The notes under the pieces were generated by a model. That model was given only the letters and a program-made list of their open reading frames with translations, did not search any database and was not told where the DNA came from. A stretch of 64,000 nt of DNA from JAGVPT01 sp964439265 (GTDB taxonomy: Bacteria > Bacteroidota > Ignavibacteria > UBA10030 > UBA8401): positions 1-64,000 of the forward strand of contig CAYTOA010000015.1 in the NCBI GenBank assembly GCA_964439265.1, read 5' to 3'. Both the position numbers and the translations under genes were made by a program. How positions within the stretch are numbered: position 1 is the first letter of the stretch; each line of letters opens with the position of its first letter. Below are positions 8,396 through 15,955 of this stretch, piece by piece.

Positions 8396-9640
8396 ATGAA
8401 AAGCAGAATTATTCTCATAGTTGTCCTTTCGGTTGCCGTCATCGGGACGGGAGGATTTTTTTATTTTTCCAGCGGCTCTTCCGCGGACGTAATGTATAGA
8501 TTTGAGAAAGTCACACGCGGGGACCTTCAAGTTGTCGTGACGGCGACGGGCACCTTAAGCGCCGATACGACGGTTGAAGTAGGAACGCAGGTATCGGGCA
8601 CAATTTCAAAATTGTATGTGGATTGGAACAGCAAAGTCAAAAAAGGACAGGTCATCGCACTTATTGACCCGACATTTCTAGCATCTGCAGTTCAGGATGC
8701 TGAGGCAAGTTTGGAAAGGGCAAAAGCGCAAACCGATGATTCCAAGCGAACATATTTGCGCGAGAAAGATCTTTTGTCAAAAGGACTTGCTTCCCAGGCA
8801 GATTATGATGCAGCGATCACCACGTATGAGTCGAATGTTGCTGCGCAAAAATCAGCACAGTCGCAGCTTGACCGCGCCAGAATTAACCTGAAATATGCGA
8901 CGATCACTGCGCCGATCGACGGCGTTGTTATTTCACGCGCTGTCGATATCGGACAGACAGTTGCCGCGAGTTTCTCCACTCCGACTCTTTTCACGATAGC
9001 CAACGACCTCACGAAAATGCAGGTTCAGGCCGCCGTCGACGAAGCGGATATCGGAAGAGTGCAAAATGGAGAAGATGTTCTTTTTACTGTGGATGCGTAT
9101 CCCGAACAGACGTTTCATGGTACGGTCACACAAATCCGGCTCATGCCGGTCACGGTCCAGAATGTCATCACCTACACCGTTATTATCGATGTTCCAAATC
9201 CTGAATTGAAGCTCATGCCGGGAATGACGGCAACAATAACTATCCTTGTCACGAAAAAGGAAAACGTACTGAAGATTCCTACCATCGCTTTTCGTTTTCA
9301 ACCCCTTCCCGATCAAATCGATGTACGAAGGGATTCGACGGGAGCACCTGAGGATACAGCGAAGGCAGCAGCGCGGAGAAGCCAGTATGCACAAATGCAG
9401 GGAGGCGGCGCACCGGGACAGCCGCCGCGACCGCCGACGCGCCTTTGGGTTCTCGGCAAGAATAAGAAATTGACCCCGATTTATATACGTCCTGGAATTG
9501 CCGATGGAACGTTTACTGAAATTCTGCATGGCAAAGTTGAAGAGGGGCAAGATATCGTCGTCGGTGTAATGTCGCAGAGGCCTACCACATCTGCAACACC
9601 GTTTGCGCCTGGCGGCGGTGGCGGAGGACGGAGGTTCTAG
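8396..9640 (+). CDS. MacA-like periplasmic adaptor of an ABC export system
   Basis: A 414-residue HlyD/RND-type adaptor anchored by one N-terminal membrane helix (residues 4-25). It shows the barrel-sandwich half-motif (VGTQVSGTISKLYVDWNSKV), a coiled-coil hairpin (residues 95-165, rich in alternating hydrophobic and charged residues), the returning lipoyl half (ATITAPIDGVVISRAVDIGQ), and a beta-barrel region. The C-terminus is glycine-rich. The following ATPase gene starts two bases after the stop and a MacB-type permease comes next, so the three form one export unit. A GTGGAG ribosome-binding site precedes the ATG. The substrate cannot be told from sequence. Confidence 0.9.
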   Translation: MKSRIILIVVLSVAVIGTGGFFYFSSGSSADVMYRFEKVTRGDLQVVVTATGTLSADTTVEVGTQVSGTISKLYVDWNSKVKKGQVIALIDPTFLASAVQDAEASLERAKAQTDDSKRTYLREKDLLSKGLASQADYDAAITTYESNVAAQKSAQSQLDRARINLKYATITAPIDGVVISRAVDIGQTVAASFSTPTLFTIANDLTKMQVQAAVDEADIGRVQNGEDVLFTVDAYPEQTFHGTVTQIRLMPVTVQNVITYTVIIDVPNPELKLMPGMTATITILVTKKENVLKIPTIAFRFQPLPDQIDVRRDSTGAPEDTAKAAARRSQYAQMQGGGAPGQPPRPPTRLWVLGKNKKLTPIYIRPGIADGTFTEILHGKVEEGQDIVVGVMSQRPTTSATPFAPGGGGGGRRF

Positions 9641-9641
9641 C

Positions 9642-10409
9642 ATGCCGGAATACACTTCTCTTATTCACGTCAGCCATATCATTAAAACATATGAAATGGG
9701 TGACGTCGAGGTTCACGCGCTGCGGGGCGTCTCGCTCGATGTCAATCGCGGTGAGTTTGTCGCGATCATGGGGGCATCGGGATCGGGAAAATCTACGTTC
9801 ATGAATATTATGGGTTGTCTTGACGTACCGACTAAGGGGGAATACTTTTTAGATAACGTAAACGTCAGCCAGCTCAGCAGAGACAGTCTCGCCCGTATCC
9901 GGAACGAAAAAATAGGATTTGTGTTTCAGGGATTTAACCTTCTCTCGCGCACATCGGCATTGGAAAACGTGGAGCTTCCGATGTTCTACCGTTCATTGTC
10001 GAATAAATCCCGGCAGGAGAAGGCGATGGAAGCGCTGCGTACCGTCGGTCTCGAAGACCGATGGCAGCACATGCCTAATCAACTTTCGGGCGGGCAGCAG
10101 CAGCGTGTTGCAATTGCTCGCGCCCTCGTGAACGATCCATCGATCATTCTAGCAGATGAGCCGACCGGAAATCTTGACAGCAGGACGAGCGTTGAGGTGA
10201 TGGAAATATTCCAACACCTGAATGAAAAAGGAATTACCATCATGCTCGTGACGCATGAATTGGATATCGCAGAATTTGCCAAGAGAAACGTTGTTTTTAA
10301 AGATGGAAGAGTGAAAAAAGATTTTTCAGTGGCCAGCCGTCGTATCGCTGTAGAACAATTGAAAACCATGCCCGCCGGCGTGGATGAAGAAGAAGAGGTC
10401 GCCGCATGA
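9642..10409 (+). CDS. ABC transporter ATPase, MacB/LolD type
   Basis: ATP-binding subunit of the export system. Motifs in order: Walker A GASGSGKS (near residue 45), Q-loop FVFQGFNLLSR, signature LSGGQQQRVAIARAL, Walker B IILADEPTGNLDS and the H-loop VTHELD. The ATG at 9642 is used; an in-frame TTG farther upstream would overlap the adaptor gene. The last four bases overlap the permease start (ATGA). Length (255 residues) suits a separate ATPase, with a slightly extended C-terminus; in E. coli MacB the ATPase and permease are fused, here they are split. Confidence 0.93.
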   Translation: MPEYTSLIHVSHIIKTYEMGDVEVHALRGVSLDVNRGEFVAIMGASGSGKSTFMNIMGCLDVPTKGEYFLDNVNVSQLSRDSLARIRNEKIGFVFQGFNLLSRTSALENVELPMFYRSLSNKSRQEKAMEALRTVGLEDRWQHMPNQLSGGQQQRVAIARALVNDPSIILADEPTGNLDSRTSVEVMEIFQHLNEKGITIMLVTHELDIAEFAKRNVVFKDGRVKKDFSVASRRIAVEQLKTMPAGVDEEEEVAA

Positions 10410-11623
10410 ATTTTTTGAATATCATGAAGGTCTCGACGCGGTCTCTCGGCCGGAACAAGCTCCGTTCATTTCTTACAATGCTCGGGATCATTATCGGAGT
10501 CGGCGCCGTGATCGCGATGATGGCGGTTGGAACGGGTGCGCAGGTCAGTATACAGCAGCAAATCGCCTCTCTCGGAACGAACGTGATCCTGATCTTCCCG
10601 GGTTCTTTGAATCAGGGGGGCGTCAGGACAGGTACCGGTTCCGTAACGACGTTGAATGCCGATGATCTCGCCGCGATCCAAACTCAATGTCCTTCCGTCG
10701 CCTTGGTCTCCCCGGTCATCATGACTTCGGGGCAGCTGGTCTTCGGCGAGCAAAACTGGGGGACGCGCATCACCGGGTCTAACTCCGATTATATCGATAT
10801 CAGGAGCTGGCCTCTTTCGAGCGGCGCTGCTTTTACCGATGCGGACGTCCGCAGCGCAACGAAGGTCTGTATCCTCGGCCAGACCGTCGTTGATAATCTC
10901 TTCAAAGGATCCAACGCAGTCGGCGCCGTTATTAGAATCAAAAAAATGCCGTTTAAAGTTGTCGGCGTGCTCTCGCCGAAAGGTCAGTCTGCCCAAGGTC
11001 AAGATCAGGACGACATCGTCATCGCCCCGTATTCGACAGTCCAAAAGAAGATGATGGGCGTGACATATCTTGGAATGATGATGGTCTCTGCAGTGAGTGA
11101 GCAATCGATGGGCGATGCGCAAACTCAAATAACCGACCTGTTGCGTGTGCGTCATAAGATCCAGCCGTGGGAGGACAACGATTTTACCATCCGAAATCAG
11201 ACCGAAATTGCTAACGCAGCTTCGCAAACAACAAAAGTGCTCACTGTTTTGCTTGCTTCGATAGCATCCATATCGCTCCTCGTCGGCGGGATCGGGATCA
11301 TGAATATCATGCTTGTTTCCGTTACAGAACGGACACGCGAGATCGGCATTCGCATGTCGATCGGCGCCCGGGGCAGGGATATCTTGCTTCAGTTCCTAGT
11401 GGAAGCGGTTGTCCTGAGCATGGCGGGAGGACTTATCGGCGTTATCATGGGCATCGGCTCATCTGATCTAATATCTAAACTTGCAGGCTGGCCAACGCTT
11501 GTTGCAGCGTCGTCAGTGGGGCTTGCATTTCTTTTCGCTGCAGGGGTGGGAATCTTTTTCGGATTCTACCCGGCACGAAAAGCGGCAATGCTCAACCCTA
11601 TCGACGCATTGCGCTACGAGTGA
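10406..11623 (+). CDS. ABC transporter permease, MacB/FtsX type
   Basis: A 405-residue inner-membrane protein with the MacB arrangement: one N-terminal helix (about residues 20-42, including FLTMLGIIIGVGAVIAMMAV), a large periplasmic MacB core (45-275), and three C-terminal helices with the FtsX domain (SLLVGGIGIMNIMLVSVTER, then two more). ERTREIGIRMSIGARGRDI is the typical coupling region that contacts the ATPase. Together with the two upstream genes it forms a mechanotransmission exporter for peptides, lipids or macrolides; the actual cargo is unknown. Start overlaps the ATPase stop. Confidence 0.93.
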   Translation: MNFLNIMKVSTRSLGRNKLRSFLTMLGIIIGVGAVIAMMAVGTGAQVSIQQQIASLGTNVILIFPGSLNQGGVRTGTGSVTTLNADDLAAIQTQCPSVALVSPVIMTSGQLVFGEQNWGTRITGSNSDYIDIRSWPLSSGAAFTDADVRSATKVCILGQTVVDNLFKGSNAVGAVIRIKKMPFKVVGVLSPKGQSAQGQDQDDIVIAPYSTVQKKMMGVTYLGMMMVSAVSEQSMGDAQTQITDLLRVRHKIQPWEDNDFTIRNQTEIANAASQTTKVLTVLLASIASISLLVGGIGIMNIMLVSVTERTREIGIRMSIGARGRDILLQFLVEAVVLSMAGGLIGVIMGIGSSDLISKLAGWPTLVAASSVGLAFLFAAGVGIFFGFYPARKAAMLNPIDALRYE

Positions 11624-11651
11624 CGGCAGGCCTCGGTGAGCGAGTTGACTC

Positions 11652-11679
11652 TTGACTCCTATGAGAAAAAGTATACATT
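11652..11679 (+). promoter_or_regulatory. Putative sigma70-type promoter
   Basis: TTGACT (11652-11657), a 16-base spacer, and TACATT (11674-11679) lie about 30 bases before the HNH-like gene start. The -35 box is the second copy of a directly repeated heptamer TTGACTC (11645-11651 and 11652-11658), linking this site to the period-7 repeats seen elsewhere. Confidence 0.45.
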
Positions 11680-11708
11680 GTGCCTGAATTCAATGTGAGA
11701 GTATACTT

Positions 11709-12032
11709 ATGGCTCCTCCAAGCACACATACTCCCAATCAAAATGAGCTTCTCCGCGCATACATCTTGGAGCGCGATCACCTCCGTTGTCAATGGCCCGG
11801 CTGCGGGGCATCGACCGCTCCCGAAGTGTTGTTTATTATAGAGAACGGGAAGACCAAAGAAAACGGCGACGGCTATCAGAACGGGGTGACGCTGTGCCGG
11901 AATCATTTGGATACGGTTATGATGCACGAAAAAACATTTGCACCCCTCATTTACGACCTGATCCAGCTTGTGGAATTTGAGAACGAACTTATCCTGACGG
12001 AGCGAACGGTAAAAGGGATCCTTGGAGAGTAG
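11709..12032 (+). CDS. HNH-fold protein with degenerate active site
   Basis: A 107-residue cytoplasmic protein. The start LLRAYILERDHLRCQWPGCG and the later GVTLCRNHLDTVM match the frame of HNH nucleases, with two CxxxxC/CxxH pairs (C-Q-W-P-G-C near residue 30 and C-R-N-H near 61) that would bind a structural zinc. The catalytic His pair expected between them is missing: the place reads EVLFIIENG. It may therefore bind nucleic acid without cutting. A putative promoter precedes it and a terminator follows, so it is probably a single-gene unit. HNH relationship is inferred from spacing only. Confidence 0.6.
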   Translation: MAPPSTHTPNQNELLRAYILERDHLRCQWPGCGASTAPEVLFIIENGKTKENGDGYQNGVTLCRNHLDTVMMHEKTFAPLIYDLIQLVEFENELILTERTVKGILGE

Positions 12033-12131
12033 GCCGTCGCATGAATTGCAGCCGGTTCGGGGAATCTCCAGCCGGATGGAATGTATCTTGATTGTTCTGC
12101 CTTGAAAAAGAATAGCTTATTGAGTATTTTG

Positions 12132-12159
12132 ATCCTGTCCTCCCCGGCAGGATTTTTTT
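12132..12159 (+). terminator. Rho-independent terminator between HNH-like gene and metF
   Basis: ATCCTGTC (12132-12139), a CTCCCC loop, GGCAGGAT (12146-12153; one G-T pair) and a run of seven T (12153-12159). It ends only 25 bases before the metF start and just before its GGAG site, so it either ends the upstream gene or could act as an attenuator in a metF leader. Confidence 0.75.
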
Positions 12160-12184
12160 ATCCCTATTTCCATTGGAGCAATGA

Positions 12185-13102
12185 ATGCACATATCGAAGG
12201 TGTTGAAGGAAAATCACCCTTCTTTGAGCTTCGAATTTTTCCCCCCGAAGAACGAAGAAGCATCAAAGAATCTTTTCTCCTCTATTAAGGAGCTTACGCC
12301 TTTGAAGCCTTCGTACGTGAGCGTGACGTACGGTGCAGGCGGATCGACACGCCAGCTTACTCACGAACTTGTGGTGAAGCTGCAACAAGAGACGAACCTG
12401 ACGATCGTTTCACACCTCACCTGTACAGGATCCTCGAAAAACGAAATTCTGCAAATTCTCGCGAAGTACCAGGCGAGCGGCATTGAGAATGTGATGGCGC
12501 TGCGGGGCGACCCGCCGAAAGGTGAGAACTCTTTTATTCCAGCCCGGGATGGATTTACAAATGCGGGAGAGCTGGTTGCGTTCATCAAGAAACATTTTCC
12601 GGCATTGGGGGTTGGAGTCGCGGGTTTTCCCGAGGGACATCCCGATACGCCGAACCGTCTGAAAGAGATGGAATTTCTGAAATTAAAAGTGGACCAGGGG
12701 GCGGACTATATCTGCACCCAGCTTTTTTTTGACAATAACGACTTCTATGATTTTTGCGAACGGGCGCAGCTTGCCGGCATCGGCGTTCCAATTATCGCCG
12801 GGATCATGCCGGTAACATCGCTTAAAGGATTGGCGCGGATGGCGGACCTTGCACTCGGCATCCATTTCCCGGCCAAGCTGTTGAGAGCGCTTTCTCGCGC
12901 AGCCGATGACGAGTACGTCGAAAATGTTGGAGTGCATTGGGCTACCGAGCAGGTGAGGGACTTGATCGACCACAATGTGCGGGGGATTCATTTTTACACG
13001 CTCAATAAATCGAAAGCGACGCTGAAGATTTATGAAACGCTTGGTGTCAGAAATTCTGAAAGCTTCAAAAATCAAATTACAAACCTAAGCGCGTTCAAAT
13101 AA
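12185..13102 (+). CDS. metF: Methylenetetrahydrofolate reductase
   Basis: FAD enzyme that reduces 5,10-methylene-THF to 5-methyl-THF for methionine synthesis. The TIM-barrel signature is clear: SFEFFPPKNEEA at the N-terminus (with the catalytic glutamate), YVSVTYGAGGS, ALRGDPPKG and a QGADYICTQLFFDN strand with the substrate-binding glutamine. 305 residues, with about 18 extra C-terminal residues (from RNSESFKNQ) encoded by degenerate CAAA-ending heptamers. A TTGGAG site lies 6 bases before the chosen ATG. A terminator-like hairpin lies immediately upstream. Confidence 0.96.
   Translation: MHISKVLKENHPSLSFEFFPPKNEEASKNLFSSIKELTPLKPSYVSVTYGAGGSTRQLTHELVVKLQQETNLTIVSHLTCTGSSKNEILQILAKYQASGIENVMALRGDPPKGENSFIPARDGFTNAGELVAFIKKHFPALGVGVAGFPEGHPDTPNRLKEMEFLKLKVDQGADYICTQLFFDNNDFYDFCERAQLAGIGVPIIAGIMPVTSLKGLARMADLALGIHFPAKLLRALSRAADDEYVENVGVHWATEQVRDLIDHNVRGIHFYTLNKSKATLKIYETLGVRNSESFKNQITNLSAFK
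13063..13083. repeat. Degenerate heptamer repeat at the metF 3' end
   Basis: Three 7-base steps CTTCAAA, AATCAAA and TTACAAA lie in the last codons of metF. They encode a polar tail beyond the usual MetF end, suggesting that a period-7 repeat replaced or extended the original stop region. Confidence 0.5.
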
Positions 13103-13113
13103 TATTTTTGTTC

Positions 13114-13905
13114 ATGGGGAAGGCGGAAATTTCGCATCACGAGATGATAAACGCTGATCTTGCCCGCATCATTGAACCACTCATTGAAGTCTGCCGTCGC
13201 GTCGACGCGAAAGGTTTTGTTGCGGCAACGGATGGAAACGTCAGCGCGCGCCTGCCGAACGGGAATGTCCTTATCACTCCTGCCTCGATGAGCAAGGCAT
13301 TTGTCGGAGCGGCTGATCTCGTGGAAATTTCTATGGACGGAGAGCGCGTCAACGGCCGGGGAGCCCCTTCCTCCGAAATGGATATGCACCTCTTTATCTA
13401 TAAACACCGGCCCGACGTGAACGCTGTCGTTCATTGTCATCCCGTGTACGCAACAGGCTTTGCGACAGCGCGGATTCCCCTGACGGAGTGTCTATTTCCT
13501 GAAGTCATAGTCGGACTCGGAGCCGTGCCGCTTGCACCGTACGCCACTCCGTCCACGAAGGAGGTGGGGAACTCCATCGCGCCGTATGTCGGGAGCGCCG
13601 ATGCAATTCTGCTCTCCAACCATGGCGTTGTCACGTACGGAAAAAACCTGTGGGATGCATATTTCAAAATGGAGAAAGTCGAACAGATCGCACACATTCA
13701 GTACGCCGCCCGGATGCTTGGGGGAGAGAAGCTCTTATCTCATGAAGACGTGGAAAAGCTTCGGGCTATCTCCGTGCCGCACTACGGCAAGGATTTTACC
13801 ACGAAACCGGCCTGCGAAGTTCTGCCCATATCCCCCGATATCGAGATCACGGAAGAAGAATTTCACACGATTGTCCGGGAAGTAAAGAAACGATTGAACC
13901 AATGA
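13114..13905 (+). CDS. Class II (zinc) aldolase, fuculose-phosphate aldolase-like, with C-terminal helix tail
   Basis: Cleaves a sugar 1-phosphate (fuculose-, rhamnulose- or related) to DHAP and an aldehyde; the exact substrate is not decided by sequence. Seen: TDGNVSAR (phosphate loop, near residue 41), SSEMDMH with the catalytic Glu, the zinc ligands in HCHPVYA and SNHGVVTYG. The core ends near residue 220; then a linker containing PACEVLPISP leads to a predicted amphipathic helix EEEFHTIVREVKKRLNQ. A linker plus such a helix is how cargo aldolases are targeted to bacterial microcompartments. The ATG at 13114 is chosen; neighbours (metF, ddl) are unrelated. Confidence 0.87.
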   Translation: MGKAEISHHEMINADLARIIEPLIEVCRRVDAKGFVAATDGNVSARLPNGNVLITPASMSKAFVGAADLVEISMDGERVNGRGAPSSEMDMHLFIYKHRPDVNAVVHCHPVYATGFATARIPLTECLFPEVIVGLGAVPLAPYATPSTKEVGNSIAPYVGSADAILLSNHGVVTYGKNLWDAYFKMEKVEQIAHIQYAARMLGGEKLLSHEDVEKLRAISVPHYGKDFTTKPACEVLPISPDIEITEEEFHTIVREVKKRLNQ

Positions 13906-13929
13906 GTGTAATTTCGACTTGCAGGGAGT

Positions 13930-15057
13930 ATGGCGAATAAAATTCGGGTTGGCATCCTTTTTGGCGGACGCTCTTCGGAGCATGAGGTCTCCCTTGTCTC
14001 AGCCGCATCCATCATCGACGCGCTCGACAGAAAAAAATACACTGTCTTCCCGATCGGCATCACTCCCGAGGGGCGGTGGCTCAGTGCTCAGAATGCGATA
14101 TCGCTGTTGAAGGACCGATCCTCTATCGACAACCTTCCCGAGCATCTTCTTCTCCCCGACCCGCGCAAACAAGGGCTGGTGGAGATCAACAACTCGGGCG
14201 TGAGCGATATTCAAAACATCGATGTCGTCTTTCCCGTTATGCACGGTACATTCGGTGAGGACGGTACGGTGCAGGGGCTTCTCGAACTTGCCGGCGTGCC
14301 GTACGTTGGGGCCGGAGTTCTCGGGTCGGCAGTGGGGATGGATAAGATGATTCAAAAGCAGGTACTGGAGGCGGCGAAGATCCGCGTCGCTCAAGGGATC
14401 GCATTTTTGAATTCGGAGTTTCAGGAAGACCAGAAGAAAGTGATCGCACGGGTTGAAGAGGAAATTCAGTACCCGTGTTTCGTCAAGCCGTGTAATACCG
14501 GTTCCAGCATCGGCATCAGCAAGGCGCACGACCGGAAGGAATTGATCGCCGCCGTAGCCCTCGCGGGAGAGTACGACAGGAAAATAATTGTCGAGAAGTC
14601 TATCGAGAAGGCGCGCGAAATCGAATGCGGCGTTATCGGCAACGATAAACCGGCAGCGTCGGTACTCGGTGAAATTATTCCGTCGAACGAATTTTACGAC
14701 TACGACGCCAAATATGTGGACGGAAAATCGACTTCCGTCATCCCCGCCGACATCCCGAAATGGGCGGTAAGGAAAATACAGTACATCGCGTGCAAAGCGT
14801 TCAGGGTGCTTGATTGTTCCGGCATGGCGCGCGTTGACTTCCTTGTGCAGGGCAACGGGTCGAAAATTTTCCTCAACGAGATCAACACGATACCCGGGTT
14901 CACTTCCATCAGCATGTTTCCGAAACTCTGGGAGGCTTCGGGCCTATCGTACTCCGACTTGCTGGACAAGGTCATCGATCTGGCGATCGACCGGCACCGG
15001 GCAAAATCATCTTTGAAGACGACGTACAAGCCAAAAAAGGATTGGTACAAGGAATGA
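13930..15057 (+). CDS. ddl: D-alanine--D-alanine ligase
   Basis: ATP-grasp enzyme that makes D-Ala-D-Ala for peptidoglycan. Motifs: VGILFGGRSSEHEVS at the N-terminus, the HGTFGEDGTVQG substrate loop, DKMIQKQVL, KPCNTGSSIGISKA (ATP-grasp lysine region) and the metal-binding NEINTIPGFT near residue 317. The 375-residue length is in the range of the longer Ddl form. A GGGAG site precedes the ATG. Its stop overlaps the start of the next gene by four bases (ATGA). Confidence 0.96.
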   Translation: MANKIRVGILFGGRSSEHEVSLVSAASIIDALDRKKYTVFPIGITPEGRWLSAQNAISLLKDRSSIDNLPEHLLLPDPRKQGLVEINNSGVSDIQNIDVVFPVMHGTFGEDGTVQGLLELAGVPYVGAGVLGSAVGMDKMIQKQVLEAAKIRVAQGIAFLNSEFQEDQKKVIARVEEEIQYPCFVKPCNTGSSIGISKAHDRKELIAAVALAGEYDRKIIVEKSIEKAREIECGVIGNDKPAASVLGEIIPSNEFYDYDAKYVDGKSTSVIPADIPKWAVRKIQYIACKAFRVLDCSGMARVDFLVQGNGSKIFLNEINTIPGFTSISMFPKLWEASGLSYSDLLDKVIDLAIDRHRAKSSLKTTYKPKKDWYKE

Positions 15058-15923
15058 AATCTCGATACCGCCTCCTCACAGGCCTGGCCCTTATACTTTT
15101 TATCGGTTCTGCTTCCGTCAACGCACAGTCTGATTCCGCTGCGCTTCAGCTAGCGCAAAAGGAAACGGAATTTTCTCAATCGGCCGCGGCAGGCGGATTC
15201 ATACGCGCGTTCATCGCTTATTTCGATGACAGTTGTACCGCCTTTTATCCGCAGCCCGCAAATGCGAAAGAGGCTTTGAAAGGGGAGGCCGAGTCGCACG
15301 CTTCACTGCTTTGGCGGCCGGTCTTTGTGGAAGTTTCTGCATCAGACGATTTTGGATTCACCACCGGCCCGTCGGAATACCGTGCAGGCGGAACCGCCGA
15401 TACGTTGGCGTACTACGGACACTTTGTTTCTGTGTGGAAGAAAAACAGCAGCGGAACGTGGAGAGTTATTCTGGACGTCGGGAGCAGCTATCCGAAAGAG
15501 GAAAAGAGAACGGAGAAGCTGGAGACGAAACAACTTCCTGCCAAAAGAACTAAGAACCCCGGTTTGGCTGACGATGGTCGCGCCGGAATGATGGCGGCGG
15601 ACAGCGAATACTCCGCGTTAGTGCAACGACAAGGGGCGAGAGGAGCATTACAAACTCTTGCTTCCGATAATGTGCGCGTTTACCGGAAGGGAACGTTTCC
15701 CTCGGAAGGAAAAGAGAGAGGTTTAGAACTTGTGAAAAATGAAAGACCAGCGCGCTGCGGATTTTATAAGGGGAATATTTCTTCTTCAGGCGACCTCGGA
15801 TTTACATGCGGGACCGCCGTCAACGAGTCATCGGATACAAGCAGTTACATCCGCATCTGGGAAAAAGGAAATGAGTGGAAGGTTATCGTTGACGTTATGA
15901 AACTATGGCCGTCAAGGAAGTAA
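15054..15923 (+). CDS. Exported protein with two NTF2-like (DUF4440/SnoaL-type) domains
   Basis: A 289-residue protein with a signal peptide (residues 1-25, ending SVNAQS). Two copies of a roughly 120-residue unit follow (about 28-150 and 175-285). Each has a helix with a sequence like ALQLAQKETEFSQ or AADSEYSALVQRQG, then DDFGFTTGP or GDLGFTCGT, and a final strand W.V.LDV or WKVIVDV, the pattern of NTF2-like DUF4440 domains. No catalytic residues can be named. The start overlaps the ddl stop, so it is cotranscribed with ddl and probably acts in the periplasm. Confidence 0.75.
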   Translation: MKSRYRLLTGLALILFIGSASVNAQSDSAALQLAQKETEFSQSAAAGGFIRAFIAYFDDSCTAFYPQPANAKEALKGEAESHASLLWRPVFVEVSASDDFGFTTGPSEYRAGGTADTLAYYGHFVSVWKKNSSGTWRVILDVGSSYPKEEKRTEKLETKQLPAKRTKNPGLADDGRAGMMAADSEYSALVQRQGARGALQTLASDNVRVYRKGTFPSEGKERGLELVKNERPARCGFYKGNISSSGDLGFTCGTAVNESSDTSSYIRIWEKGNEWKVIVDVMKLWPSRK

Positions 15924-15955
15924 ACGGCCTCCTCATCGGCGTCTGCCCATTCTTC

